Source: Ktedonosporobacter rubrisoli (lineage in GTDB: Bacteria; Chloroflexota; Ktedonobacteria; Ktedonobacterales; Ktedonobacteraceae). From it: DNA of 64,000 bases. Of the stretch, positions 1 to 8,814 are shown piece by piece. How positions within the stretch are numbered: the first letter of the stretch is position 1; each line of letters starts with the position of its first letter. The position numbers and the translations under genes were made by a program. The stretch covers positions 4,650,001-4,714,000 of the forward strand of contig NZ_CP035758.1 in NCBI RefSeq assembly GCF_004208415.1, given 5' to 3'. The notes below the pieces were generated by a model. That model saw only the letters and a list, made by a program, of their open reading frames with translations. It made no database searches and was not told the origin of the DNA.

Positions 1-2
1 CC

Positions 3-608
3 CTCGTAGCCCAGGCACGCATTCAGGCCGTAGCCAAACTCATCAAACCGATTACAGGGGCCAGCAAGCTTATTTATAGCAACGATCTGTCTGTACCTAG
101 CGGCGAATGGCTTGACGATGGCTCACAATGTTTTTTTTCGCCCCAAGGCTATCACGTGACCTCTCCACCACATCAGTCTGCCTGGTGCTATTCCACGCTC
201 CTCCAGTTCTCCAATGCGATTATTAGCGTCCAAACTCAGTTCATGCGCGGCAATCTTTGTGGGCTTATCTTTCGTCTGAATCCCGCCACAAAAGCATTTT
301 ATGCACTGGAAATCAACAATCGTGGAGAGTATCGTTTTATACGAGCTTATAGCAAAGATCCAAATAACTGGCTCATCATTGTTGATTGGACCCATTCAGA
401 CGCTATTTTGAGCTCATATGGCTCCATCAATACGCTTATGGCCATTACCACGAAAGCGCAATTTCTTTTCTACATTAATAACCGCCTGGTTGCCTCTATT
501 CCTGCCGATGCTTCTTATACCCATGGTTCGGTTGGCTTTATCGTAGGAACCGAGAATGCCCAGAGAGCTGAAGCGATTTTCAGCAATATTTTAGTTTTCC
601 AGAAATGA
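3..608 (+). CDS. C-terminal part of a concanavalin A-like domain protein (partial)
   Basis: The frame is open from the left edge of the window to a stop at 606-608, so only the last ~201 codons are present and the true start lies upstream. The visible part alternates aromatic and polar strands (for example CGLIFRLNP, FYALEINNRGEYRF, FLFYINNRLV, GSVGFIVGTE), the pattern of the jelly-roll 'concanavalin A-like / DUF1080' fold, in which a beta-sandwich ends with a strand such as FSNILVFQ. In this bacterial group such domains are often the extracellular C-terminus of membrane Ser/Thr kinases or other sensor proteins, but the N-terminal part is outside the window, so the full architecture is unknown. 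Domain assignment is by pattern only. Confidence 0.6.
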   Translation, partial: LVAQARIQAVAKLIKPITGASKLIYSNDLSVPSGEWLDDGSQCFFSPQGYHVTSPPHQSAWCYSTLLQFSNAIISVQTQFMRGNLCGLIFRLNPATKAFYALEINNRGEYRFIRAYSKDPNNWLIIVDWTHSDAILSSYGSINTLMAITTKAQFLFYINNRLVASIPADASYTHGSVGFIVGTENAQRAEAIFSNILVFQK

Positions 609-698
609 GTCTATTCTCATCTTACTGTGAAACAAATCCATGCACTAATTTGTTAGAATAATATGGTGAGCGACAATGTTTTAGTGAGGTAATTTCTT

Positions 699-2219
699 AT
701 GAGTCTTGATACGGCACTCTCGCCTTTGTTCCCCGCTAAAAATACTCCTGGCGCAACACATAGCGTATATCTTGCGCTAGGTTCTAACTTAGGAGATCGG
801 CGTGGCAATCTTGCAACAGCCTTGCAACGTTTACGCGAGGTAGTAGATATTGATACGGTCTCATCCGTATATGAAACAGAGCCTGTAGGTTATGCGGATC
901 AGCCGCGCTTTCTTAATCTTGCTTGCTCCGGAAAAACCTGGTTATCCGCATACGACCTGTTAAAGTATGCAAAAGCGATTGAGGCAGCAATCGGGAGAAA
1001 ACAAACGTTTCGCAACGGTCCTCGCCCCATCGATATTGATATTCTCTTATACGATGATCTGCGCATCGAGCAGGAAGAGCTAACAGTTCCCCATCCACGC
1101 ATGGCAGAGCGAGCATTTGTGCTGGTCCCGCTGGCGGAAATCGCCCCGGATGTGATCGATCCCGCCAGTGGACAAAGTATTCAAGAACTGCTCAATGCCA
1201 TAGTTCAGGATGGCGTTACCAGATTGGCGCCAAATCTGCGCATTCCTCTTGAGCGCGATATTCAGAGCGGCCGTCCAGCCGTGCATGTGCGCCTGGGACG
1301 AGCCGGGGTAGTTGGCATCCGTAAATCATTACTCCTTGGCAACGAGGGAAGTCAGCGCTGGTTTGACGCCACATTTGATCTCTATGCGGATCTGGCCACG
1401 ACACAAGCGGGCGTACATATGTCGCGCTTTAGCGACGTTCTGGAAGAAGTTCTAGAAGAGATGGCATCCAACTCCTGGCCAAAGATAGAGGTCCTCGCCG
1501 AGGCCGTAGCTCAAGCTATCGTGGAACGTCAAAAAGTTGCTAGAGCCGAAGTCCATATTCACACGGCCTACCCTTTGCAGAAATGGACGCCTGTTTCGGG
1601 CCGGCGCACGCAGGAGGTCTACGGCTTGCTGGCACATGCTGTCGCGACCCAGGAGGGTAGTAAGCGCCTGGTAGGCGTTGAGGTTGAAGGGATGGTTGCC
1701 TGTCCCTGCGCACAAGACATGATCCACTCATTCGCGCGTGTCCGCCTGCAGGAAGAGGGCTTCCCCCAGGAAGATATCGAGAAAATGTTAAGCGTTACGC
1801 CTCTGGCCACACATAATCAGCGAGGCCGCGCGACCCTCATGCTTGGCACCAACCAGGAGATAGATGCAGGTGACCTCATCGCTCTTGTAGAAAGCGCAAT
1901 GAGCTCGGAAAACTATGCTCTGCTTAAACGTCCTGACGAGTTGTTTATTGTGAATAAGGCCCATGCCAACCCACGCTTCGTAGAGGATGTTGTACGCGAA
2001 GTGCTGGCCGCAGTTGTCGATACATACCACGATTTGTCCGATGATACTTTTGTGTGGGTCCATCAGCGCAATGAAGAGACCATTCACAAGTACGATGTAG
2101 ACGCTGAGGGATGGGGCACTTTAGGAGAGCTACGTGCTGAAATAGCCAAAAACGATAACATCGAACATCACACGACAAAAGAAGAGTGGTTAGATATCAA
2201 CGGAAATGCATCAAAGTAG
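699..2219 (+). CDS. Fused HPPK (FolK) - GTP cyclohydrolase MptA/FolE2
   Basis: A 506-residue bifunctional protein. Residues ~20-175 are 6-hydroxymethyl-7,8-dihydropterin pyrophosphokinase: the GSNLG motif near residue 28, ETEPVG, and the GPRPIDIDILLYDD metal/ATP signature are all present. Residues ~185-500 match the COG1469 GTP cyclohydrolase family (FolE2 in bacteria, MptA in archaea): DLYADL..GVHMSRF, the VACPCAQDM segment with Cys335/Cys337 expected near the active site, and PLATHNQRGRATLMLG. FolE2 makes dihydroneopterin triphosphate and MptA the cyclic phosphate; THNQR-type sequences lean to MptA. The two activities sit at the start of the pterin branch and just before FolP, so the fusion joins two non-consecutive steps of folate synthesis. 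The ATG at 699 follows a GTGAGG ribosome site. No other fol gene is nearby. Confidence is high for both domains, moderate for MptA versus FolE2 chemistry. Confidence 0.9.
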   Translation: MSLDTALSPLFPAKNTPGATHSVYLALGSNLGDRRGNLATALQRLREVVDIDTVSSVYETEPVGYADQPRFLNLACSGKTWLSAYDLLKYAKAIEAAIGRKQTFRNGPRPIDIDILLYDDLRIEQEELTVPHPRMAERAFVLVPLAEIAPDVIDPASGQSIQELLNAIVQDGVTRLAPNLRIPLERDIQSGRPAVHVRLGRAGVVGIRKSLLLGNEGSQRWFDATFDLYADLATTQAGVHMSRFSDVLEEVLEEMASNSWPKIEVLAEAVAQAIVERQKVARAEVHIHTAYPLQKWTPVSGRRTQEVYGLLAHAVATQEGSKRLVGVEVEGMVACPCAQDMIHSFARVRLQEEGFPQEDIEKMLSVTPLATHNQRGRATLMLGTNQEIDAGDLIALVESAMSSENYALLKRPDELFIVNKAHANPRFVEDVVREVLAAVVDTYHDLSDDTFVWVHQRNEETIHKYDVDAEGWGTLGELRAEIAKNDNIEHHTTKEEWLDINGNASK

Positions 2220-2244
2220 GTAGTCAGGCTAGATTTTAGCATCT

Positions 2245-2285
2245 AAGAGGATAGAAAGTGCAATTTGACTCTTCACTATCCTCTT
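2245..2285 (+). terminator. Hairpin after the FolK-MptA gene
   Basis: A perfect 10-bp inverted repeat (AAGAGGATAG / CTATCCTCTT) with a 21-nt loop lies 25 nt after the stop codon. There is no T-run, so it may be an imperfect terminator or an mRNA 3' stabiliser. Its right arm overlaps the -35 box of the rsfS promoter. Confidence 0.4.
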
Positions 2286-2313
2286 AACAAGATCGCTAGT
2301 AGCGTGCTATAAT
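2284..2313 (+). promoter_or_regulatory. Predicted sigma70-type promoter for rsfS
   Basis: TTAACA at 2284-2289 and a perfect TATAAT at 2308-2313 are separated by 18 nt, about 80 nt upstream of the rsfS start. Seen directly; promoter activity is inferred. Confidence 0.55.
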
Positions 2314-2392
2314 GCGTTTACACTGATTTATATGCACTGTTCTGTAGAGGTAATTGTACAGAGCAAAAAATGTGCCTAATGAGGGAAACATT

Positions 2393-2752
2393 GTGGAGGG
2401 AGTTCTGTTAGATCCAGCCCAGTTAGCTAGAGTAGCGGTCAATACCGCATCTGACAAAAAAGCTTCTGACGTCCTCTTACTTGATATCAGGGATGTCACA
2501 ACGATTGCCGACTATTTTGTCATTTGTAGTGGCAATAATCCTCGGCAGATCCAGACTATCGCTGACACAGTAGATGAAGAACTGAGCAAACAGGGAGCTC
2601 TGCTGCTTCATCGTGAAGGCGACGCCGAAACCGGTTGGATTCTATTAGATTTCGGCGATATTATTGTTCATATCTTCAGTCAGAAAGAGCGGGAATATTA
2701 TCGGATTGAACGGCTCTGGAGTGATGCAAAGACTGTTGTATACCTGCAATAA
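2393..2752 (+). CDS. rsfS: Ribosome silencing factor RsfS
   Basis: RsfS binds ribosomal protein uL14 and blocks joining of the subunits when nutrients are scarce. The 119-residue product has the family pattern: KASDVLLLDIRDVTTIADYFVICSG-like core, the region around GDAETGWILLDFGDIIVHIF, and the REYYRIERLWSDA tail; the length is that of the family. The open frame reaches back to a TTG at 2354, but the GTG at 2393 is preceded 6 nt upstream by GAGGGA and gives the usual N-terminus, so it is preferred. A promoter-like sequence lies upstream and a small membrane-protein gene follows after 21 nt. Confidence 0.9.
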   Translation: MEGVLLDPAQLARVAVNTASDKKASDVLLLDIRDVTTIADYFVICSGNNPRQIQTIADTVDEELSKQGALLLHREGDAETGWILLDFGDIIVHIFSQKEREYYRIERLWSDAKTVVYLQ

Positions 2753-2773
2753 CACATAGAAAAGGTGGCAACG

Positions 2774-2956
2774 ATGACATTTTGGCGCAATCGCATGTTC
2801 CTCGAAGGCATCGCATTAGGCGGCATTTGTGGTATTATTATAGGCTCCATTATCGCCTTTACGATTGGGGCAAATGGTGTAGCTGCAGTACGTCGCGCTC
2901 TCGATGAAAGGATACCGGCCCGGCGACAGGTACCATTTAAGTACCTTGCCCAGTAA
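2774..2956 (+). CDS. Small single-pass membrane protein
   Basis: A 60-residue protein of unknown function. After a short basic N-terminus (WRNRMF) there is one glycine-rich transmembrane helix, roughly residues 11-33 (IALGGICGIIIGSIIAFTIG), and then an arginine-rich tail. The ATG at 2774 is chosen over an in-frame GTG at 2765 because AGGTGG stands 5 nt in front of it. It follows rsfS by 21 nt and could be co-transcribed. The GxxxG-like pattern suggests helix packing, but no family is recognised. Confidence 0.6.
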   Translation: MTFWRNRMFLEGIALGGICGIIIGSIIAFTIGANGVAAVRRALDERIPARRQVPFKYLAQ

Positions 2957-3065
2957 TGGCAGTCTGACTCATGTGAGCCATGGGAATGTGTTGTTAAGGC
3001 AATGCAATTGAGTGGTCACACAAGGCCAATATAGACAAATACAATAGTATAAAAGAGGTGGTTAC

Positions 3066-3974
3066 GTGCGGTTTCTGGCAATAATTGGCGGACTTTTTCT
3101 TGTCTTAGGCTTGACCACTCCTCCTGCTTATGCAGCCGCCGGACACGGCTGCGCTTCTCCTATCCCTCCGGCAGTACCAGGCACGCTTATCAACCCACCT
3201 GCACAACATGGCATCCTTTTTCTCAACGAGATCTTATTGGCGCCCCACTCTACCTGGAATTGCACGGAGCAGAATACCTATTCGCCGGTTAATGACGCCT
3301 GGGTCGAGCTTTATAATCCCCAGAATCAGCCCTTCAACCTTTACGCGGTTCATGCTGCTCTGGACAGCGGCCCAGGTACCAATGCCTTTTATTTGCCCCT
3401 GGGAGCGGCTATTGCCGCGCATGGCTTCCTTACCCTCTTTCCACGCAGCAATCAGCTCTTTACAGCTACAGAGACCTCTACATTACGTCTGAGTATCGCA
3501 GGAAGTGTTATTGACGAAGTTTCACTTCCAGCGCTACCCGAGGAGCAGTCCTACGCGCGCATCCCCGATGGAGGTAGCACCTGGCAAATCACCACTACAC
3601 CAAGCATTAGCGCCAAAAACGTCTTAACAACAGCCTCTTCGCCCTCATCGACAACTGCTTCTCAGGCCTCTTCCTCCAACGATTCTGCGAATACCTCTGC
3701 GCGCCAGGTAGACCCAAGCGGTGCCCAAAGTGGTAAGGCTATAAGTAACGGTAAGACTCAAGCTGGCCTGCTCGATGGAAAGCAACCAGGCTGGGATCAT
3801 ATCGCAACGCCTGCCCCTCCTACAATGTTAGCATCGGCTCCAACAGCTTCTGTCATACCATCATCAACGAGTAGCAATGCGCTGGATCTACTACACAAGC
3901 TGCTCCTTACACTGCTAACGCTTGCGCTGGCCGGCGCACTTTTCTGGTGCAGCAAGCTTTTTCGCCTGACTTGA
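3066..3974 (+). CDS. Secreted lamin-tail-domain protein with C-terminal membrane anchor
   Basis: The 302-residue product starts with a signal peptide (MRFLAIIGGLFLVLGLTTPP, cleavage likely near AYA-A) encoded from a GTG preceded by AGAGGTGG. Residues ~50-180 resemble the bacterial lamin tail domain, an Ig-like fold: LFLNEILLAP, WVELYNPQNQPFNL, IAAHGFLTLFPRS and SYARIPDGGSTWQITTTPS are characteristic of that family. A Ser/Thr/Ala-rich linker of about 90 residues follows, and a final hydrophobic helix (LLLTLLTLALAGALFWC) with a basic end should fix it to the membrane. Such proteins are extracytoplasmic; the role is unknown. Two cysteines near the N-terminus (GHGC, WNC) might pair. Confidence 0.75.
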   Translation: MRFLAIIGGLFLVLGLTTPPAYAAAGHGCASPIPPAVPGTLINPPAQHGILFLNEILLAPHSTWNCTEQNTYSPVNDAWVELYNPQNQPFNLYAVHAALDSGPGTNAFYLPLGAAIAAHGFLTLFPRSNQLFTATETSTLRLSIAGSVIDEVSLPALPEEQSYARIPDGGSTWQITTTPSISAKNVLTTASSPSSTTASQASSSNDSANTSARQVDPSGAQSGKAISNGKTQAGLLDGKQPGWDHIATPAPPTMLASAPTASVIPSSTSSNALDLLHKLLLTLLTLALAGALFWCSKLFRLT

Positions 3975-4131
3975 CGACGCCCTACATAAATATGATACTC
4001 TGTGAAGGGGTATCAATTGTACCACGTGTTTTCCAATACCTAATTATTCGTATCTAAATGAGGAAGTGGCATATCCTTGTGCCAGTTACCTCTTTTGAGC
4101 ATACGACTGTACAAGGTGAAAGCATACTACT

Positions 4132-5505
4132 ATGACTATCAGTACTCAGCCGAACTCAGTCGCTGAACGAGAGAAGAAACCAGCTCGCCGCGCCAAAATT
4201 ACGATCATCGGGGGCGGAAGTCCCTATTGTGCCGGCTTAATGCAAAGTATTGTCCATAACGCCGACTCTTTGCGCGGCAGCCATATTACCCTAATGGATA
4301 TCAATCGCGAAGGGCTCGAACTTATTTATACTATCGGCAGCAAGCTCTTCAAACATGCCGGGATTGATATCACGCTTGAACGCACAACCGACCGTGAAGA
4401 AGCCATCTCCGATGCAGATTTTGTTATCACGACCTTCCGCACAGGAGGCCTGCAAGCTCGCCGGCTCGATGAAAAAATTCCACTTCGGCATGGAATGATT
4501 GGCCAGGAAACTGTTGGCCCGGGTGGCTTCTTCTATGCTCTGCGCTCTATTCCGGTCGTGGCAGGCATCGCCACCGAGATAGAGAAGCTAGCACCCAAAG
4601 CCTTCCTGCTCAATTATACCAATCCAAGTAATATCGTTACTGAGGCCGTTGCCCATCACAATGGCATACGTATTATCGGTATGTGTGACGGGCCTGTACA
4701 TGAGATCCCGCAGATGGCTGAGCTGGCAGGTCTTAACGCCGCTCCGGGCAAGCGCCTTTACTATCGCACGCTAGGGCTCAATCATGGTAACTGGACAACT
4801 GCAGTCTGGCGCGATGGTATAGACGTGCTCCCCCAGATCGTTGCCTGGAGCCAGGAATACACCGATGCCCACCCTGAATGGAACCAGGAAAACTATGAGC
4901 AGGCCATGATCATTAAGCTCACCGCTCAGTATGGCGCCATACCATCGCACTATCTGCACTATTACTACTTCCCTGACAAAGTGCTGGAGTTTCTGCACAA
5001 GAAGCCAACCTCACGCTCCGAAGATATTATGGCCATGATACCCGATATTCTCGCTCACTATAAGGAAGAGGCCAAGAAAGACGTTCCGCATCTTACTAAG
5101 GTGCGCGGAGGCAATGGAGGTTTCGGCGACTTTGCCCTGGATGTGCTCTGCTCTATCCTCAATGATACCGGCGAAGAGTGGGTTCTGAACGTACCAAATA
5201 ACGGCTCCATAAACTTCCTGGCTAACGATAGAGTCGTTGAGCTGCCCTGTCGCGTTGATGCGCGCGGTGCGATGCCCTTGGCCCAGGGAGATGGTGGAAT
5301 CGCAGTTGAGCAGCGCGGCCTTCTCTCGCTGCTTGCCGAATACGAAGGGGCTACGGCCAGAGCCGCCCTATGGGGAAATCGGCGCGACGCAATCAAAGCC
5401 CTGGCCTCCAATCCGCTTGTGTTGTCCTACAGCAAAGCTGAAGAGGTATACGATGAGATGGCAGCCGCTCATGCGCAGTACCTTCCTGAACGATTACTAA
5501 AATAA
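4132..5505 (+). CDS. Glycoside hydrolase family 4 protein (NAD- and metal-dependent glycosidase)
   Basis: GH4 enzymes cleave alpha- or beta-glycosides by an NAD-dependent redox-elimination mechanism with a divalent metal. The 457-residue length, the dinucleotide-binding start ITIIGGGSPY (residues ~24-33), LMDIN, the NYTNPSNIVTEA motif, the cysteine in GMCDGP and the histidine in LGLNHGNW that together hold the metal, and the later YFPDKVLEF region fit. GMCDGP differs from the CH and CN forms I recall for alpha-glucosidases and 6-phospho-beta-glucosidases, so substrate and phosphorylation state of the substrate cannot be named. No PTS or sugar ABC genes are adjacent; a strong terminator follows. 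The ATG has AAGGTGA 12 nt upstream. Confidence 0.88.
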   Translation: MTISTQPNSVAEREKKPARRAKITIIGGGSPYCAGLMQSIVHNADSLRGSHITLMDINREGLELIYTIGSKLFKHAGIDITLERTTDREEAISDADFVITTFRTGGLQARRLDEKIPLRHGMIGQETVGPGGFFYALRSIPVVAGIATEIEKLAPKAFLLNYTNPSNIVTEAVAHHNGIRIIGMCDGPVHEIPQMAELAGLNAAPGKRLYYRTLGLNHGNWTTAVWRDGIDVLPQIVAWSQEYTDAHPEWNQENYEQAMIIKLTAQYGAIPSHYLHYYYFPDKVLEFLHKKPTSRSEDIMAMIPDILAHYKEEAKKDVPHLTKVRGGNGGFGDFALDVLCSILNDTGEEWVLNVPNNGSINFLANDRVVELPCRVDARGAMPLAQGDGGIAVEQRGLLSLLAEYEGATARAALWGNRRDAIKALASNPLVLSYSKAEEVYDEMAAAHAQYLPERLLK

Positions 5506-5512
5506 TAATGTG

Positions 5513-5547
5513 CTATGTGTGTCATTATAGCTTGATGACACACATAG
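5513..5547 (+). terminator. Terminator after the GH4 gene
   Basis: A perfect 13-bp stem (CTATGTGTGTCAT / ATGACACACATAG) with a 9-nt loop starts 7 nt after the stop codon and is followed by an AT-rich run containing TTTT. Confidence 0.75.
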
Positions 5548-5701
5548 ACTATATTTTATAATGTTACATCCTTCTCACTACTTCTCTCTTCCGCGCCCTT
5601 CACAACCCTGTATTTGCATGGTATCATCAGCATAGAATAAATTTTGATCCAGGCCGACGTGCTGGATTCAGCGTAGCCATCAGCCCAGGAGGGTTACATT
5701 C

Positions 5702-7165
5702 ATGAGCATTACAGAACTTCCCCCAGTCACAGCTCCTGTATATGAACGCATGTCTGAAGCCCGTAAGGCCGAAGTGGTGCACGAATTATGCCAGATATTG
5801 GGCCCACGTTATGTGCTCCATTCGCCTTACGATCTTACCTTATACGAGTATGATGCCTCTATTGACCGCAGCAAGCCCGAAATTGTAGTGCTGCCATCGA
5901 CAACTGCCGAGGTTGTTGCTATCGTTAAAATTGCTGCCCGCTATGGCACGCCGGTTGTTCCTAGAGGCGCAGGAACAGGCTTAAGTGGTGGAGCTATTCC
6001 GGTGTATGGGGGTATTGTTATCGCCTTTAGCCGCATGAATCGCATCCTGGAAGTTGACTATACAAACCTGCGAGCTGTCGTCCAGCCTGGATTAGTCAAC
6101 CTTCATTTGAGCAACGCACTTAATCCGCAGGGATTTTGCTATGTTCCAGATCCAAGCAGCCAGCGCTCATGTACCATCGGTGGCAATGTTGGCGAAAACG
6201 CCGGTGGACCTCACACACTTATTTATGGCGTTACGACTAATCATGTGCTTGGCCTGGAGATTGTTACAGCAGATGGTGAGATCGTAGAAGTGGGGGGCTG
6301 GACCTACGATACGCCCGGCTACGATCTAACGGGCCTGCTCATTGGTTCCGAGGGTACCTTATGTATCGTTACTAAGATCATTGTACGCATTGTCCACCTT
6401 CCTGAAACTGTCAAAACTATGATAGCTGTCTTTGACATGATGGATGATGCATCCAACACCGTCTCGGAGATTATCGCCAGCGGGGTGATCCCTGCCGCTA
6501 TCGAGATGATGGATCGCATGATTCTAGCGGCGGTTGAAGCCGATTCTCACGCGGGCTATCCCATAGATGCTGCTGCCGTGTTGCTGATAGAGGCTGAAGG
6601 GCTAAGCGAAAGCGTAGCAGATCAGATTGAGCAAATCGTCAATATTTGTAATAAGCATCAGGCTCGATTAGTGCGCATTGCGGCTAACGAAGCTGAACGT
6701 CAGGCACTTTGGGCCGGGCGCAAGAATGCCTTTGGTGCTGTAGGACGCATCTGCCCCGAATTTTATGTCCAGGACGGTGTTGTACCGCGCACCAAACTGC
6801 CCTATGTTTTAGGCCGTATTAGCGAGATTGTTGAGCACTATGGCTTGCGCGTGGGAAATGTCTTTCACGCTGGCGACGGCAATCTTCATCCACTTATCCT
6901 CTTTGATTCTCAGATCCCTGGAGAGGTTGAGCGGGTGCGCCAGGCCGGACATGAAATCCTGCAGATCTGTGCTGAGGTTGGTGGCAGCATTACCGGTGAG
7001 CACGGAGTTGGCATGGAAAAGCAGCAGGAGATGGCCCTGATCTTCAGTGACGTGGATCTACGTACCATGCAACAGGTGCGTATGGCCTGGAACCCCAGCC
7101 AATTGTTTAATCCAGGCAAGCTCTTCCCTTTACCTGGACGCTGCGTTGAAGTCAAACAACTATAA
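5702..7165 (+). CDS. glcD: Glycolate oxidase FAD subunit GlcD-like
   Basis: FAD-linked 2-hydroxyacid dehydrogenase; with GlcE and GlcF it oxidises glycolate (or D-lactate) to the 2-oxoacid and passes electrons to the membrane. The 487-residue protein has the PCMH-type FAD site (VPRGAGTGLSGGAIPVYGG, residues ~88-106; SCTIGGNVGENAGGPH, ~157-172), GSEGTL, and the C-terminal FAD-oxidase cap with HAGDGNLHPL near residue 391 and TGEHGVGMEK near 433. The start has AGGAGG 9 nt upstream. It leads a same-strand run glcD - glcE - rRNA methyltransferase - glcF. Substrate choice between glycolate and D-lactate cannot be fixed from sequence, but the three-gene set supports glycolate oxidase. Confidence 0.9.
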   Translation: MSITELPPVTAPVYERMSEARKAEVVHELCQILGPRYVLHSPYDLTLYEYDASIDRSKPEIVVLPSTTAEVVAIVKIAARYGTPVVPRGAGTGLSGGAIPVYGGIVIAFSRMNRILEVDYTNLRAVVQPGLVNLHLSNALNPQGFCYVPDPSSQRSCTIGGNVGENAGGPHTLIYGVTTNHVLGLEIVTADGEIVEVGGWTYDTPGYDLTGLLIGSEGTLCIVTKIIVRIVHLPETVKTMIAVFDMMDDASNTVSEIIASGVIPAAIEMMDRMILAAVEADSHAGYPIDAAAVLLIEAEGLSESVADQIEQIVNICNKHQARLVRIAANEAERQALWAGRKNAFGAVGRICPEFYVQDGVVPRTKLPYVLGRISEIVEHYGLRVGNVFHAGDGNLHPLILFDSQIPGEVERVRQAGHEILQICAEVGGSITGEHGVGMEKQQEMALIFSDVDLRTMQQVRMAWNPSQLFNPGKLFPLPGRCVEVKQL

Positions 7166-7267
7166 TGCGCCTGGCTATCAACCCTGTAAAACGAAACTTC
7201 TATGAGTAAACTTTGCTGCAATGTCGCACAAAACCAGGCACATATTTTTCGGCGAGGATTGCGTACA

Positions 7268-8602
7268 ATGGGCGAGATCGAGATTTTCACGAATGAGCTG
7301 CAACGTCTTGTTCCTTCTGCTATTGTAAGGGCAGATACAGATGCATTACGTACTCATGCCATAGATGGAGTGTTCCCGCGGCTGGTTGTTTCCCCAACGT
7401 CGGTGGAGGATGTTGGCCAAACAGTAGAGCTAGCGAGCCTAAACAAGCTGTCAGTACTGCCGCGTGGCGGCGGTTCAGGTATGAACCTGGGAAATATTGC
7501 GGAACACATCGATATTTTGATAGATACTACGCATTTAAAGCGCCTTCTGGAGCACGAAGGTCCCGATCTTACCTGCCATGTTGAGGCAGGTATAACATTA
7601 GCAGAATTACAGGTCCAGCTCGCCAGACAAGGGCAACAATTAGCACTTGATGCGCCCAATGCTCAGCAAGCTACTATTGGCGGTCTGCTTGCCACTAATG
7701 CAAGCGGCCCTAAACGCCTACGTTATGGCACGGCCCGTGACCTGGTAATTGGCATGCGCGTGGTACAAGCAAATGGCGAGCTTGCCCGCAGCGGCGGGCG
7801 CGTGGTAAAAAATGTAGCCGGTTATGATCTCAATAAGCTCTATATCGGCTCTTTAGGCACGTTGGGGATGATTGTCGAGGCCAACTTTAAGCTTCATCCA
7901 TTGCCTCCCCTGGAACGCACTTTGCTCCTCATGTATACGAACATAGATGATGCTATGCAGACAATCCTTGCCATTCTCAATTCCCTACTCACGCCGAGTG
8001 CTTTGGAGCTGATTGATGCCGGAGCCGCCAGCGATATGACCGACTTCTTTGGCCTCAATCTGCCGGCTAATGGCTACACGGTGGCTATTAATTTTGAGGG
8101 GAGCAAGGCAGCCATTGAACGGCAGCTAAACGAGACGCGCCTATTAGCACGTCGCAATAACGCACTCATGGGTGACGATCTAGATGGCGATGCTCAGCAG
8201 CGCTTCTGGGAGGTTATACGTGAGCATACACAGGGTACATTAACGTGTAAAGTTGCGCTGCTTCCTTCTCAGATCGCTTCCTATTTACGCCAGCTTGAAG
8301 AGACTTGCCAGCGTTATACGCTTGAGTCTGCCACAATCGCCCATGCCGGAAACGGTATTCTCTACATTGAGCTTCGTCCCAGCGATGCAACACCACGGCT
8401 AATCAGCGCCCTGGAAGAGCTGCGCAAATACGCACGTGAGCTACATGGTAGCCTGGTTGTAGAGCGCTGTCCTGTCGAGCTCAAGCGCCGTATAAGCATC
8501 TGGGGAGAGCCAGGGGGAGACTTCTATTTAATGCAGCGCCTTAAGCAACAATTTGATCCGCAGAGAACCTTTGTAGGAGGTAGATTTTTAGGCGGACTGT
8601 AA
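7268..8602 (+). CDS. glcE: Glycolate oxidase FAD-binding subunit GlcE-like
   Basis: The second, shorter FAD-binding subunit of the glycolate oxidase complex. The 444-residue product has the FAD-binding features LPRGGGSGMNLGN, ATIGGLLATNASGPKRLRYGTARDLVIG and GGRVVKNVAGYDLNKLYIGSLGTLG, typical of GlcE, and lacks the complete HAGDGN cap motif (HAGNGILYIE instead), as expected. The frame continues upstream to an ATG at 7202 without a ribosome site; the ATG at 7268, with GAGGA 9 nt upstream and the usual start of the family, is preferred. It lies ~100 nt after glcD. Confidence 0.87.
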   Translation: MGEIEIFTNELQRLVPSAIVRADTDALRTHAIDGVFPRLVVSPTSVEDVGQTVELASLNKLSVLPRGGGSGMNLGNIAEHIDILIDTTHLKRLLEHEGPDLTCHVEAGITLAELQVQLARQGQQLALDAPNAQQATIGGLLATNASGPKRLRYGTARDLVIGMRVVQANGELARSGGRVVKNVAGYDLNKLYIGSLGTLGMIVEANFKLHPLPPLERTLLLMYTNIDDAMQTILAILNSLLTPSALELIDAGAASDMTDFFGLNLPANGYTVAINFEGSKAAIERQLNETRLLARRNNALMGDDLDGDAQQRFWEVIREHTQGTLTCKVALLPSQIASYLRQLEETCQRYTLESATIAHAGNGILYIELRPSDATPRLISALEELRKYARELHGSLVVERCPVELKRRISIWGEPGGDFYLMQRLKQQFDPQRTFVGGRFLGGL

Positions 8603-8814
8603 GCCAACCTACTCTACGATAGTCTTTCATCCACGTTTGCTCGCTCCACATCGCTACAAGGATAGGGGAGCAGCTGAAAAGCATAGTGGAAATCGGGAAG
8701 GTTACCAGGTCATTAGGGATGATTCTCTCTCCCCGCGGCATTATAAGCAGCCTCCCAGGTTGATGTATAATACACTGGTACCTCTATTCCAGGGGTCAGC
8801 TTTTTGGGAGGTTT

